A DNA stretch of 64,000 nt from Lachnospiraceae bacterium MC2017 (GTDB lineage: Bacteria > Bacillota > Clostridia > Lachnospirales > Lachnospiraceae), in NCBI GenBank assembly GCA_000701625.1, contig JNJK01000014.1, forward strand, positions 1 to 64,000, in the 5' to 3' direction. The notes under the pieces are model-generated. The model made no database searches. It had not been told where the DNA came from and was given only the letters and a program-made list of their open reading frames with translations. Every line of letters starts with the position of its first letter. Positions within the stretch are counted from its first letter, which is position 1. The position numbers were made by a program, and so were the translations under genes. Below are positions 48,312 through 57,514 of the stretch, piece after piece.

Positions 48312-50153
48312 ATGGCACTGCTTCCACATAATGAAAAAATCTACACTGCTCTTGAAAAGGCATACCTAAAGAATCAGAGCATACTTCTCATTCATGGCAC
48401 GGGTTTGGGAAAGAGCTTCTTATTTTTGGAACTCGCCAATATGCTAAAGGGTAAGAAAATTCTCTTTGTGATACCAAAGTATGCTGTACAACAGGGTATA
48501 AGTGAATATGACGATTACAAGGCAGCCGGCGTAGATGTAACCTTTAAGACCTACAACTACTTTAATACCGTAGATAAGGCGATAAAGGTAGTCTGTGATT
48601 ATGATGTCTTTGTTTTTGACGAAGCGCATCACCTTGGAAGTAGTCTTTATGGGAAGAATGCCAGAGAGATATTTAACCTTATAGAAGGTACGGATAAGAA
48701 AATCCTCGGAATGACTGCAACCAATGTAAGAGAAGATCACGTGAATATCGAAGAATACTTCTCAAAAACGGTCCACGGTCTTAGCACTTTTGATGCAATA
48801 AGGAATGGGCTGATACCGCCCTTTGAGTACCTTGTATGTAGAGATAGTGGGGCAGAAATGGCAGATAAGAAGGAAAAGGATTATAAAAAAGTGATTGATT
48901 ATTATGACAGCCTTCCACTTCTTTCTGAAACGGTATGCAAAAATAAGAGAAACAGATGGCTATGCTTTTTCACCAGCATAAAAGAACTTGAAGAGCATGA
49001 AAGCACCATAAAAGAGCTTTTTTCAGACGAATATACATTTATCAAGATCACATCAAAGCACGATGCAGTGGTTAGTGAGATATCCGAGCATGAAAATACC
49101 GTAGTTTTATGTGTCGATAAACTCCTTGAAGGCATACATATTCCGAAAACACAGGGAATTATCTTGTTCCGAAATGTACAGTCACTTCCTGTATTCCAAC
49201 AGATACTTGGGAGAGTAGTCCATGTAGGAGAAAAAGAGCCTCCGATTGTTATTGACTGCACAAGATCTGCTATAAAGATTCTAGCAAAACTGCTTAAGGA
49301 AAATGAGCTAAAAGGCAACGAAAGTAAAAAAGGGGTATCAAATAAGCAGATCCTATATTGCTCATTAAGCAATACGGAGCATTTTAATCTAACAAAGCTC
49401 CTTGCCCTCACAACAACATCATGGGCAGATGAGGAAGTTGAGATAATGAAAAAGTATTATCCAACAGAAGGGACAAGGGTAAGTAAGAGACTCAAAGGAC
49501 GTACCCCGCTTGCCTGCAAAGCATTTGCACAGCAGGCAGGAATAAGATATATAGTAGACAAGTCCTGGTCTGAGGAAGAAAACGAGATTCTTAGAGAGTA
49601 TTACCCGACAGAAGGTCGTGATGTGGTGAAGAGACTTCCAAAAAGATCTCTGTCAGCAGTAAGAAATCAGATAAATAAGTTGGGAATAAAGGTGATCAAC
49701 CAATCTGCTTATACAAATGATGAGATAGAAAAACTCAGAGAATTATATCCAAAGATGGGGCAGCGCTGCTATAAAGATTTTCCCGGAAGAACAAAAGAAT
49801 CCATTATCCAGAAGGCTGTTCAACTTGGAATCACAAAAGCAAAGACAAAACCTTTTGATGAAAAAGAACTGCAGTATATCAGAGACAATATAGATAAGGG
49901 TTTTGAGACGATAGCTACTGCCCTTGGAAGAAACGCAGACAGCGTAAGGAAAAAAGCAAAGAAAATCGGAGCATACACCCCAAAATCGGAGCAGAGATGG
50001 TCTGAGGACGAAATAAAGCAAATCTCAGAAATGTATATGACTGGGAATTTTACTATCCCTCAGATCGCAGAAGCAATAAGCAGACCCTATGCGTCAGTAA
50101 ATGGTAAACTCGCCCAACTTCGTAAAGCCGGAAAGTTAACAAAAAGCGCATGA
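48312..50153 (+). CDS. SF2 helicase with C-terminal SANT/Myb-like repeats, 613 aa
   Basis: ATG 48312 follows GAGGTAAAGAG, 12 bases after the regulator's stop. Motifs in order: Walker A IHGTGLGKSFLF (about 27-38), DEAH box FDEAHHLG (about 103), SAT-type MTATNVRE, and QILGRVVHVGE (arginine finger motif VI, about 297). From residue about 370, four to five repeats of about 50 residues follow, such as TSWADEEVEIMKKYYPTEGT, SWSEEENEILREYYPTEG, AYTNDEIEKLRELYPKMG, PFDEKELQYIRDNIDKGF and RWSEDEIKQISEMYMTGN. They match the SANT/Myb-like DNA-binding pattern. No nuclease motif was found. Its position behind an XRE regulator suggests a defence or replication role. Confidence 0.8.
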   Translation: MALLPHNEKIYTALEKAYLKNQSILLIHGTGLGKSFLFLELANMLKGKKILFVIPKYAVQQGISEYDDYKAAGVDVTFKTYNYFNTVDKAIKVVCDYDVFVFDEAHHLGSSLYGKNAREIFNLIEGTDKKILGMTATNVREDHVNIEEYFSKTVHGLSTFDAIRNGLIPPFEYLVCRDSGAEMADKKEKDYKKVIDYYDSLPLLSETVCKNKRNRWLCFFTSIKELEEHESTIKELFSDEYTFIKITSKHDAVVSEISEHENTVVLCVDKLLEGIHIPKTQGIILFRNVQSLPVFQQILGRVVHVGEKEPPIVIDCTRSAIKILAKLLKENELKGNESKKGVSNKQILYCSLSNTEHFNLTKLLALTTTSWADEEVEIMKKYYPTEGTRVSKRLKGRTPLACKAFAQQAGIRYIVDKSWSEEENEILREYYPTEGRDVVKRLPKRSLSAVRNQINKLGIKVINQSAYTNDEIEKLRELYPKMGQRCYKDFPGRTKESIIQKAVQLGITKAKTKPFDEKELQYIRDNIDKGFETIATALGRNADSVRKKAKKIGAYTPKSEQRWSEDEIKQISEMYMTGNFTIPQIAEAISRPYASVNGKLAQLRKAGKLTKSA

Positions 50154-50167
50154 TTGTTAAGTCGAAA

Positions 50168-50204
50168 GTCGGGAATTCTCAGTACGTGACCGAGAATTCC
50201 CGAC
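50168..50204. terminator. Perfect 13-bp hairpin between convergent genes
   Basis: GTCGGGAATTCTC pairs with GAGAATTCCCGAC; there is no T-run on either strand, so it may act as a barrier rather than a classical terminator. Confidence 0.6.
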
Positions 50205-50228
50205 AAAATTCTTATATAAGATAAAGCT

Positions 50229-51614
50229 TCAAATCCTTCTTAGAAAAACGTTATTATGCTGACTGGTATAATCGATCAGCGCATCTGAAAATCCGCTTTT
50301 TGAATATAGAACGTAAAATTCATCTCTTATATCATTTTTCCACTTAACAGATTCAGCTTTCGTTTGAAGATTCGTAAGAACATCCATGCCCTTCTTTTGT
50401 TTTGAATATTTGCACTCTCCAAATACAATATCTTTCCCAACGGAGTCATAAGCAACAATATCTATCTCGACATCTTTTGAGCCCCACCATCTGCCTGATC
50501 TGTTGAAAGAAACACCCTCTGATAGAAGGTTCCATATATCCTCCCTACAAATATCTTCATATATATATGCAACGTGATTATCCAGAAAATTCTGACGCAG
50601 CTTATCCTCCACATATCTGATTCGGCCAGATTCAAGTAAAGCGCGATTGGGGTAAACGAACTTAAACCAAAAAGAGATAAAGTTATCTTTGATGCGGTAA
50701 AGTCCCATTTTACTCTTTTCGGGAATTTCTTCAGTTATAGGAACGTCGCGTTCGATTATATCCAAATCTATAAGTGTTTTTAAATAAGAAGTCAAACTGG
50801 ATTGCGAAACGCTTAGTGCAGCAGCAATTTTTCCGAGTTTGTGATTTCCGGCAGCAATAGTCTTTAACACTGAAAAGTAACTTCCGATTTCAGAAACCTC
50901 TTTTTGAAGTAGAAATTCCGGCTCTGCATATAAGAAAGAATTAGGAGAAAGAACATTTTCTCTTATTGAGGTTATGATATCGTCTTTTTTGCGGAAAAGC
51001 TCGACATACTTTGGCACACCGCCAGTTACGGCATATTGCTGTATCTGCTCATCTTTTGAAAGAGTATCATCAAATTCATGATAATAAGAGAACTCGATTT
51101 GTTTCAGTTTTATCTGAGCGGTTCTTCTTCCATATAAAGGAGAATCGTAATTGAGGACCTGTGATGTCATCATGTTGATAAGAGAACCACAGAGAATAAG
51201 CATAACATTTGCTTTACTCAAAATGTCGTCCCATACTTTCTGCATGATCGAAGGGAAAGCCTTATTTGCTTTGCAGAGATACTGAAACTCATCAATTACA
51301 AGGATCAATCTTTCGTTTCTTGACTCATCAGCTATTAGCCTGAAAATAGGAATCCAGGAATCCAGCGAGGCGTTTGCTAACAGATCATTCTGAAAAGTAT
51401 TCGATATTAAGTCCTTGAAAGACTTTCTGTTCTCAGATTCCTTTTCTTCTGTTGCCAAAAAGTAGATTGTTTTTTTTTCTTCACAGAAATGATTTATAAG
51501 GGTGGTTTTCCCGACACGTCTTCTTCCATATAAAACTACAAACGAAGCATCTGATCGAGCGTACTCATTTTCGAGTGTTGTCATTTCTAATTTTCGATCA
51601 ATAAATTTTTGCAT
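50229..51614 (-). CDS. AAA ATPase (archaeal-type) with PD-(D/E)XK-like tail, 461 aa
   Basis: ATG 51614 follows TCAGGAGG. Walker A VLYGRRRVGKTTLINHF (about 28-44), Walker B LILVIDEFQYLCKAN (about 118). Then comes a winged-helix segment (LGKIAAALSVSQSSLTSYLK, about 256-275). The C-terminal DUF234-type region contains EIDIVAYDSVGKDIVFGECKYS, a PD-(D/E)XK core with Asp and E-x-K. 461 residues is usual for this group of STAND/AAA proteins. Function unknown; possible DNA-binding or defence role. Confidence 0.8.
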   Translation of the reverse strand: MQKFIDRKLEMTTLENEYARSDASFVVLYGRRRVGKTTLINHFCEEKKTIYFLATEEKESENRKSFKDLISNTFQNDLLANASLDSWIPIFRLIADESRNERLILVIDEFQYLCKANKAFPSIMQKVWDDILSKANVMLILCGSLINMMTSQVLNYDSPLYGRRTAQIKLKQIEFSYYHEFDDTLSKDEQIQQYAVTGGVPKYVELFRKKDDIITSIRENVLSPNSFLYAEPEFLLQKEVSEIGSYFSVLKTIAAGNHKLGKIAAALSVSQSSLTSYLKTLIDLDIIERDVPITEEIPEKSKMGLYRIKDNFISFWFKFVYPNRALLESGRIRYVEDKLRQNFLDNHVAYIYEDICREDIWNLLSEGVSFNRSGRWWGSKDVEIDIVAYDSVGKDIVFGECKYSKQKKGMDVLTNLQTKAESVKWKNDIRDEFYVLYSKSGFSDALIDYTSQHNNVFLRRI

Positions 51615-51800
51615 CAGATTCCTCCTGAAGTTTATAATTATAAATATTATAATTCAGAATATAATAATATCAAATATAATTGGTGCTTTACGTTTCGGCG
51701 CGCTTGAAAAGTAAATTTTCAATCCAGTTCCACTATATATGACTTAACTATCAGTGTGGTTAAAACGGAAAAGCAAAAACAAAGAAAGAATGAAAACTAT

Positions 51801-52097
51801 ATGTTAAACAAATACACTGTAAATATAAATAATCTCAAAATATCAGGTTCGGCAGAAGAAATTCATAGACTCGCAAATGTATACGGACTTGCCTCATGTC
51901 AATATGGACATCAGATTGTTGAAGAAATCAAAGGTAAGCATCGTGACGATCTCATAACAGAACTATCAGTTGAAGAAAGAGCTCTTAGCGATATTGAAAA
52001 ACAACTCATAGATGTTATTCGTGATAGCGACTATTATAAACATTACTCTGCTGAAATGTCAGATATGATAGATAGCATCTTGGAAGAAATTGAATGA
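51801..52097 (+). CDS. Hypothetical protein, 98 aa
   Basis: I chose the ATG at 51801; the same frame extends to a GTG at 51756 without a good site. Alpha/beta N-terminus (KYTVNINNLKISGSAEEIHR), then a Lys/Glu/Asp-rich helical C-terminus (EERALSDIEKQLIDVIRDSD). Soluble, no family recognised. The ribosome site is weak (AAAGAAAG at longer distance). Confidence 0.5.
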   Translation: MLNKYTVNINNLKISGSAEEIHRLANVYGLASCQYGHQIVEEIKGKHRDDLITELSVEERALSDIEKQLIDVIRDSDYYKHYSAEMSDMIDSILEEIE

Positions 52098-52180
52098 TTC
52101 GGCGGCGCATTCTCGTGACTTGAGTGGGGAGTGACAAGCGGTTAACTGAAACCACACTCAAAGTTAAAGGGATTCAATTA

Positions 52181-52290
52181 TGTACTAAAATTAACGTGCG
52201 GCAAAAATGTACTAAAAGTGATGGAATAAAAGGCGATTTTGTTATAAAATAGCAGTACTAAAAATAACGAAGGTTAAATATAGTACATAA
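52181..52290 (+). promoter_or_regulatory. Repeated TGTACTAAAA motifs before gene 52313
   Basis: TGTACTAAAA at 52181 and 52208, AGTACTAAAA at 52253, AGTACATAAA near 52282, around TTATAAAAT (about 52241-52249). The repeats may be operators for the HD-protein/recombinase operon. Confidence 0.45.
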
Positions 52291-52312
52291 AACCGCAAGG
52301 GAGATTTGAGAA

Positions 52313-52981
52313 ATGATAAATAACGAAGAAAATATTTCAAGGTTTGAACAGTTAATGGGAAAAGTCGAACGTGACGGAAAAAAGGAACTGATGAATTATA
52401 TAAAGAATAAGACGGATTTTTATAAGGCTCCGGCATCGACTCAGTTTCACCTGTCGTGTGAAGGTGGACTCCTTCAGCATAGCCTGAATGTATATGACTG
52501 TCTTATCGCAAAAAAAGAATCTCCGGTATGGAAAGGTGTTTTTGAAAGTATCCCCGAAGAAAGTCTGATCATCATGGCTCTTCTTCATGATCTTTGTAAG
52601 GTTAACTTCTATATAAAGAGTACGAAGAACCAGAAGACCTACGATAAAGATAAAGTTGCCGCAGCTGAAGGATGGCAGCGAAAACATGACAGCATGGGTG
52701 ACTTTATCTGGGAGACAGTTCTTAAGTATGAGATCAACGATACTATGCCATTAGGGCATGGAGAAAAATCGGTAATGCTCATACATTGTTTTATGAAGTT
52801 AAAAACTGACGAGATTTTTGCAATACGCTGGCATATGGGATTTTCCGAAGATAAAACGCAGTATAAAGCATTAGGCGAAGCGATGGAAAAATATCCGATC
52901 GTTCTGGCTCTACATGAAGCTGATTTGGAAGCATCGAATCTGATGGAAGACACTGATGGAAACAAGGAGCATAAAGCATGA
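52313..52981 (+). CDS. HD-domain phosphohydrolase, 222 aa
   Basis: ATG 52313 follows AAGGGAGATTTG. Metal ligands in the HD pattern: GGLLQHSLNVYDC (His, about 56), ALLHDLCKVNFY (HD, about 91), then MPLGHGEKSVM (His, about 144) and RWHMGFSEDK (His, about 171), with LHEADLEAS (Asp) near the end. Probably acts on nucleotides or signal molecules; substrate unknown. Its stop overlaps the recombinase start (ATGA). Confidence 0.8.
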   Translation: MINNEENISRFEQLMGKVERDGKKELMNYIKNKTDFYKAPASTQFHLSCEGGLLQHSLNVYDCLIAKKESPVWKGVFESIPEESLIIMALLHDLCKVNFYIKSTKNQKTYDKDKVAAAEGWQRKHDSMGDFIWETVLKYEINDTMPLGHGEKSVMLIHCFMKLKTDEIFAIRWHMGFSEDKTQYKALGEAMEKYPIVLALHEADLEASNLMEDTDGNKEHKA

Positions 52982-53676
52982 TCTACGGTTATGCAAGAAT
53001 AAGCCGGAAGGAGCAGTCGATAGAAAGACAGGTGCGAAATATAAAAGCTGCGTATCCCAATGCTCTTATTGTCAAAGAAGTTTACACCGGAACAAAAATG
53101 GATCGCCCTGAATGGAATAAACTATATAATAAGGTAAGAACTGGTGACACGATTGTGTTTGATTCGGTTTCCCGTATGAGCCGAGATACTGATGATGGAA
53201 TAGAAGTATATTTTGATTTCTACGAAAAGGATATTAATCTGATCTTTCTTAAAGAACACTATATTGATACATCTGTTTACGCTGAGAATATGAGGGACAG
53301 AATGGAGCTGCAGGGTACAGACGAGGATGAAATCTTTAAGGGACTGAATAACTACTTTAGGAAACTTGCAAAAAGGCAGATACGCATTGCTTTTGAGCAG
53401 GCAGAAAAGGAAGTACAGGATCTTCATCAGAGAACAAAGGAAGGAATAGAAACCGCTCGGCTCAATGGAAAGCAGATTGGCCAGAAAAAAGGAAAAAAGC
53501 TAAATATAAAGAAAAAAGAGCCTGCAAAAGAGAAAATACTTAAATATAGTAAGGACTTTTATGGGAGTCTGAAAGATTCAGAATGCATCCCGATAATCGG
53601 GATCAACAGAAATACATATTATAAATATAAGAGGGAACTCAAACAAGAACGTTTATTAAAGAATTTCAGAAAATAA
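52978..53676 (+). CDS. Serine recombinase / resolvase, 232 aa
   Basis: The start overlaps the HD gene stop. MIYGYARISRKEQSIERQV carries the catalytic Ser in YARISR (residue about 9). DSVSRMSRDTDDGIEVYF carries the Arg pair. A long helical E helix and a basic C-terminal part (KKGKKLNIKKKEPAKEKI) lead into a short HTH. Length and layout fit resolvase/invertase, likely plasmid multimer resolution or inversion. No res site was identified. Confidence 0.9.
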   Translation: MIYGYARISRKEQSIERQVRNIKAAYPNALIVKEVYTGTKMDRPEWNKLYNKVRTGDTIVFDSVSRMSRDTDDGIEVYFDFYEKDINLIFLKEHYIDTSVYAENMRDRMELQGTDEDEIFKGLNNYFRKLAKRQIRIAFEQAEKEVQDLHQRTKEGIETARLNGKQIGQKKGKKLNIKKKEPAKEKILKYSKDFYGSLKDSECIPIIGINRNTYYKYKRELKQERLLKNFRK

Positions 53677-53677
53677 A

Positions 53678-53714
53678 ATAAGCTGCAAGCCCAAGTTCCG
53701 GACTTACAGCTTAT
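53678..53714. terminator. Terminator between convergent genes
   Basis: ATAAGCTG pairs with CAGCTTAT around a partly paired stem; T-rich (TTATTTTATTTT) on the minus-strand side. Confidence 0.55.
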
Positions 53715-53724
53715 AATCACTCAA

Positions 53725-54780
53725 TCATTTCTTAAAGTTTTTCACCATTTCTGCAAACTCTGCCTCGGTTTTATTACAGCGTTTTGCAGCAACAGATTGA
53801 TCAAGAAGGCCATCGCAAACAAGAGAAACAAGAGTTTTTATCTCACCGCGAGCCTCGCCACGAGCTTCGCCAATAGCCTCGCTTTCTTGTCTTTCAAAAG
53901 ATATTACAGCGTTAAAATCAGCCTCTGCGTATTTTTCAGCCAATAACATAGCCTGCACCTCCTTATTCTGAACAAAGGTCTTTGCCTCAACAATCATATC
54001 CCATAGTTCCTGATATTTATGCGCTTCAGACACTACTTTTGCATTGCTGGAATCTGCGAGTAAAGACAACAACAACTGCAGTTTGGCATTGTTTTCGCCG
54101 TCTTTTCCGTCAAGGAACTGCTTCAGACACTTGTCCAACTGCACATACACTTTCTGTATCAGCGGAGTATATTCTATTCCAGACTCTGACCGCTGTACCT
54201 TAAATCGATGAATATATCGATCCGATTCATGTGATCTGAATGGTTCAGGGCTGTTTTTCATCAAATATATGATAAGGACACCCTTGACGTTTTTATAATT
54301 TACTTCAGATTTCTTATCTCCATAATTAACACTATACTGAAGCAAAAGCAGATCCGAACCGTATATATCTCCACGTTCGAGAGTGAAGTTCTGAGCCATT
54401 AACTGAAATTCGGCATCGCCAAGCCGTCCATCATGAAAATGCGACGTTATGTCAAAAATCGTCTTTTTTGATCCAACAGCCTGAATGAACCCTTCATTTC
54501 TGAATGACGAATCTACTATTATAGTATCATCACCGGAAAGATCTCGAAACAGACTCTGCAATCTTTCCCTGTGCTCATCAGCATCGAAGAGTTTCTTTGC
54601 AACCACATCGGACATGAAGGACGGCAGTTTTTTACCTTTGATCACAGCCTCATAATCACTGCGATTCTCTTCCGACAGATGTTTCAATAAAATTTCTTCC
54701 AGGACTTCTCTATCCGGATTATCCGCATTACTTAATATGCGATAGACTGAAGATTCCTGAACTATACCTGTTTTTTCCAA
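53725..54780 (-). CDS. PD-(D/E)XK nuclease-family transposase-like protein, 351 aa
   Basis: Start TTG 54780 behind a paired AGAGAAAGG site. The catalytic pattern is TIFDITSHFHDGRLGDAEFQ (Asp, then Glu-x-Gln). The middle is a helix-rich domain (VQLDKCLKQFLDGKDGENN). Near the end EAIGEARGEARGEIKTLV carries an Arg/Glu/Gly repeat typical of Rpn-like proteins. Its leader (54781-55110) matches that of the gene at 27569. The protein itself is only distantly related to that one. Likely a mobile nuclease. Confidence 0.8.
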   Translation of the reverse strand: MEKTGIVQESSVYRILSNADNPDREVLEEILLKHLSEENRSDYEAVIKGKKLPSFMSDVVAKKLFDADEHRERLQSLFRDLSGDDTIIVDSSFRNEGFIQAVGSKKTIFDITSHFHDGRLGDAEFQLMAQNFTLERGDIYGSDLLLLQYSVNYGDKKSEVNYKNVKGVLIIYLMKNSPEPFRSHESDRYIHRFKVQRSESGIEYTPLIQKVYVQLDKCLKQFLDGKDGENNAKLQLLLSLLADSSNAKVVSEAHKYQELWDMIVEAKTFVQNKEVQAMLLAEKYAEADFNAVISFERQESEAIGEARGEARGEIKTLVSLVCDGLLDQSVAAKRCNKTEAEFAEMVKNFKK

Positions 54781-55110
54781 AACGTTTTCCTTTCTCTGTT
54801 TAAGTCAACATGTAACATCTATATAAAACAAACAGGGAAAGGATAAGCCTCGCCCTGATTGATTGCTCGCACAGGGCAAAACACCCATATATTATTTTAA
54901 TTCTATTATTGTCAGTTATATATTGATAATATGTATTATTCCAACGATAGACAACGGATATTCTTTAAGAATTCCCGCTATATAAAACTACAGCATCAAA
55001 AAACAAGCTATGTTTGATTTTTTGGTTCCAATTCTTCTCATTTATTATATCGGCTAATTGCCGAGGTCTAACTCATTGAATAATTAAAAGAAATACTGAA
55101 AAAAGTTTGT
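54781..55110 (-). promoter_or_regulatory. Leader of the 53725 nuclease gene, shared with 27.4 kb
   Basis: On the minus strand the sequence begins with TTTTCAGTATTTCTTTTA (about 55085-55100). After a 150-base insert it has ATATATGGGTG..GCCCTG/CAGGGCGAGG and then CCTTTCCCTGTTT pairing with AAACAGAGAAAGG, the ribosome site. It is homologous to 27424-27567. The start region is thus folded shut in both genes. Confidence 0.65.
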
Positions 55111-55205
55111 TTTATATTAGATATTGTATATTGTTCTGTAAGGTGATTTCAAGCAAATTATTAAGCGATTGCCCTGTTCCAGAAATTCTTTCTGGAGGTC
55201 TTTTT

Positions 55206-57188
55206 CTACATAAAATCAATCGTGAGCATTCGCTGTATGTGATGTTTCAAAATCTCGTCAGTCTGTTTACGTGCGTGAGAAATGACAAAGTTAAATCTAT
55301 CTTCATTTTGAAGCATTTCTTCTATATAAATGTTCATGCCAGACTGTTCTTCTCCGAAAATATTTCCACTTCGTCTGAGTTCGAGATCCTTTTTTGATAT
55401 TTCAAATCCGTCCGTAGTGTTGCACATGGTCATAAGACGAGGGTTTTCTCTTGGTGATACAGGAGAAACGAGAATACAGTAAGATGGAGCAGATCCTCGG
55501 CCTACCCGTCCTCTTAACTGATGCAATCCGGAAAGACCAAAACGCTCTGCATTATGGATGATTATAAGAGTGGCGTTAGGAACATCAACACCAACTTCGA
55601 CAACGGTAGTCGAGACAAGGACATTGATCTTACCGGATCGGAAGTCTTCGAGAGTTCGTTCGGTATCCTCTGGAGCCATTGTCCCGGTCAGCTCTTCGAT
55701 ACGGTACTTCGGGAGATATCTTCTATAAAGAGTGAGGGCTTCTGTTGTACTTGTAATTCCTTCCATAACAGAGCCATCAGCGGAAGATTCTATCATTGGG
55801 CAGACAACATATATCTGATGCTTATGCTCAAGTATCTTCCTTGCAAAGTTTATTGTCTTAACACAGTCTAGCGCTCCATTGTCGTAAAAGGTCTTAACAG
55901 GCTTTCGATTTCCGGGCATGTCTTTAATGGTAAAAATTTCTGTATCACTTCCATATAATGCATTGGCGAGAGTTCGGGGAATAGGAGTCGCAGACATACT
56001 AATATAGTTTACGGATTCCTGTTTTTCTTCCAGAGTGCGTCGCTGAACAACGCCGAATTTATGCTCCTCGTCAACTACAATGAGAGAGAGATTGTTAAAC
56101 TTAACCTTGTCAGAAATCAAAGACTGGGTTCCAACAGCGATAAGAGCCTCACCACTTTCAAGGGCTTTTAAGTCTTTTTTTGATGTTGCAGCACCCGAGA
56201 GGAAAACACACTTTATATCTGTTCCTTGGAGGAAAGCAGAAAGTTTATCATAATGCTGCTTGGCCAGAATTTTGGTCGGAGCCATAAGAGCACTCTGAAA
56301 ACCGTTACCGGCAGCAAGCAGCATTGCTAAAAAGGCAGTTATGGTCTTTCCGCAGCCAACATCTCCCTGAACAAGTGCTTTAATACGTTTACCATTCATC
56401 ATAAGGGATCTAAAGGCTTCATAAGTCTTTAGCTGTCCTTTTGTAAGTTCGTAGGGAAGGGCCTCAATTATGTTCCTGGTCAGTTCATCATTGGATATTT
56501 TCACTCCATTAGAGGAAACCTTGCGTTCTGAAAGAATAAATCTGCCTGCAAGGTAATACAGATCATCAAATAAAAGGCGTCTTTTTCCGGAAGAAACCTC
56601 ATTAAATGATGTGGGATTATGCAGGTATTTAAGAGCAGTATTTATTGGAAGAAGGGACAGTTCATCACGAAGATCATCAGGAAGTGTATCATCTTCGTCA
56701 GAAGAGAGAGCACGGTTTATAGCTGCTTTAAGCTTTTCACTGTCTACGCCTTTAATATTGTGATAGACCGGATGAAGGATCATGTTTTTTTCTATATTGG
56801 TAGATAAAACATCTGGATTCCCGATTAACGGTCGTCCGTTACGATAAGTCAGCTTGCCGGAAACGATGACGGTGCTGTTTATCCAGGTTCTCATATATTT
56901 ATGAAGATGGTTTTTTCCGAAAATATAGATCCGGACAGCTTGCCCGGATTTACGGTCTATAACAGAGCATGTTATATATTTTGGCTGACGAAGCTCCAAA
57001 ACGCAGTCGGTAAACTTTCCTATTATAGTGACATGAGAATCAGCAAGTTTAGGATCTATTCCTGTTTCAACCGATGCATCTATATATCGAAAAGGAAAAA
57101 AACGTCTTAGCTGATAATCATTTGTGATACCGCGCTTTTTTAATATTGTCTGTGTTCTTTTTGGAAAAAGTGAAAAAATACTGTCCAT
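55206..57188 (-). CDS. recG: ATP-dependent DNA helicase RecG, 660 aa
   Basis: Start ATG 57188 (GGCAGG upstream); the frame extends to 57221. N-terminal wedge domain (residues 1-200), then SF2 motifs: QGDVGCGKTITAFLAM (Walker A, about 275), VVDEEHKFGVVQR (DEEH, about 380), SMSATPIPRT (motif III, about 410), STTVVEVGVDVPNAT (V) and HQLRGRVGRG (VI). The order and sequence are clearly RecG, a replication-fork-remodelling helicase. It is unusual on a plasmid; a second copy may exist on the chromosome. Confidence 0.95.
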   Translation of the reverse strand: MDSIFSLFPKRTQTILKKRGITNDYQLRRFFPFRYIDASVETGIDPKLADSHVTIIGKFTDCVLELRQPKYITCSVIDRKSGQAVRIYIFGKNHLHKYMRTWINSTVIVSGKLTYRNGRPLIGNPDVLSTNIEKNMILHPVYHNIKGVDSEKLKAAINRALSSDEDDTLPDDLRDELSLLPINTALKYLHNPTSFNEVSSGKRRLLFDDLYYLAGRFILSERKVSSNGVKISNDELTRNIIEALPYELTKGQLKTYEAFRSLMMNGKRIKALVQGDVGCGKTITAFLAMLLAAGNGFQSALMAPTKILAKQHYDKLSAFLQGTDIKCVFLSGAATSKKDLKALESGEALIAVGTQSLISDKVKFNNLSLIVVDEEHKFGVVQRRTLEEKQESVNYISMSATPIPRTLANALYGSDTEIFTIKDMPGNRKPVKTFYDNGALDCVKTINFARKILEHKHQIYVVCPMIESSADGSVMEGITSTTEALTLYRRYLPKYRIEELTGTMAPEDTERTLEDFRSGKINVLVSTTVVEVGVDVPNATLIIIHNAERFGLSGLHQLRGRVGRGSAPSYCILVSPVSPRENPRLMTMCNTTDGFEISKKDLELRRSGNIFGEEQSGMNIYIEEMLQNEDRFNFVISHARKQTDEILKHHIQRMLTIDFM

Positions 57189-57390
57189 AAAAATACCTGC
57201 CTTTGTTGTTAATGTTAACATTTACAAGTTTGTTGACGCAAAAATTTTGCTATTAGTTACCAACGGGGAAGTAAAACTTTGGAAAAAACATGATAATTTG
57301 AGGAAATTGAAAAAAAATAAAAAAAGGTCTGAAAATTGTTGTTGAAACTCGAAATACGATGATATAAGATGCAGATAACAAAGAAAACGA

Positions 57391-57434
57391 ACAGCGCTCA
57401 CACGTATCAGCGTGCGTAGCGCTGTATTTTTTTG
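57391..57434 (+). promoter_or_regulatory. Attenuator-like hairpin before the giant secreted protein
   Basis: ACAGCGCT (57391-57398) pairs with AGCGCTGT (57418-57425), with an inner CACG/CGTG, then ATTTTTTTG. The recG gene on the left runs away on the minus strand, so this cannot end an upstream plus-strand gene. A TATAAG box lies at about 57363-57368. The start at 57515 follows 80 bases later. Confidence 0.65.
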
Positions 57435-57514
57435 CGCAAAAATAATGAAAGATTTTTGATTTTTAAAGTACTGAAAAGCAAAAATGCAGACAGAATCACG
57501 TGAAAGGAGAAAAA

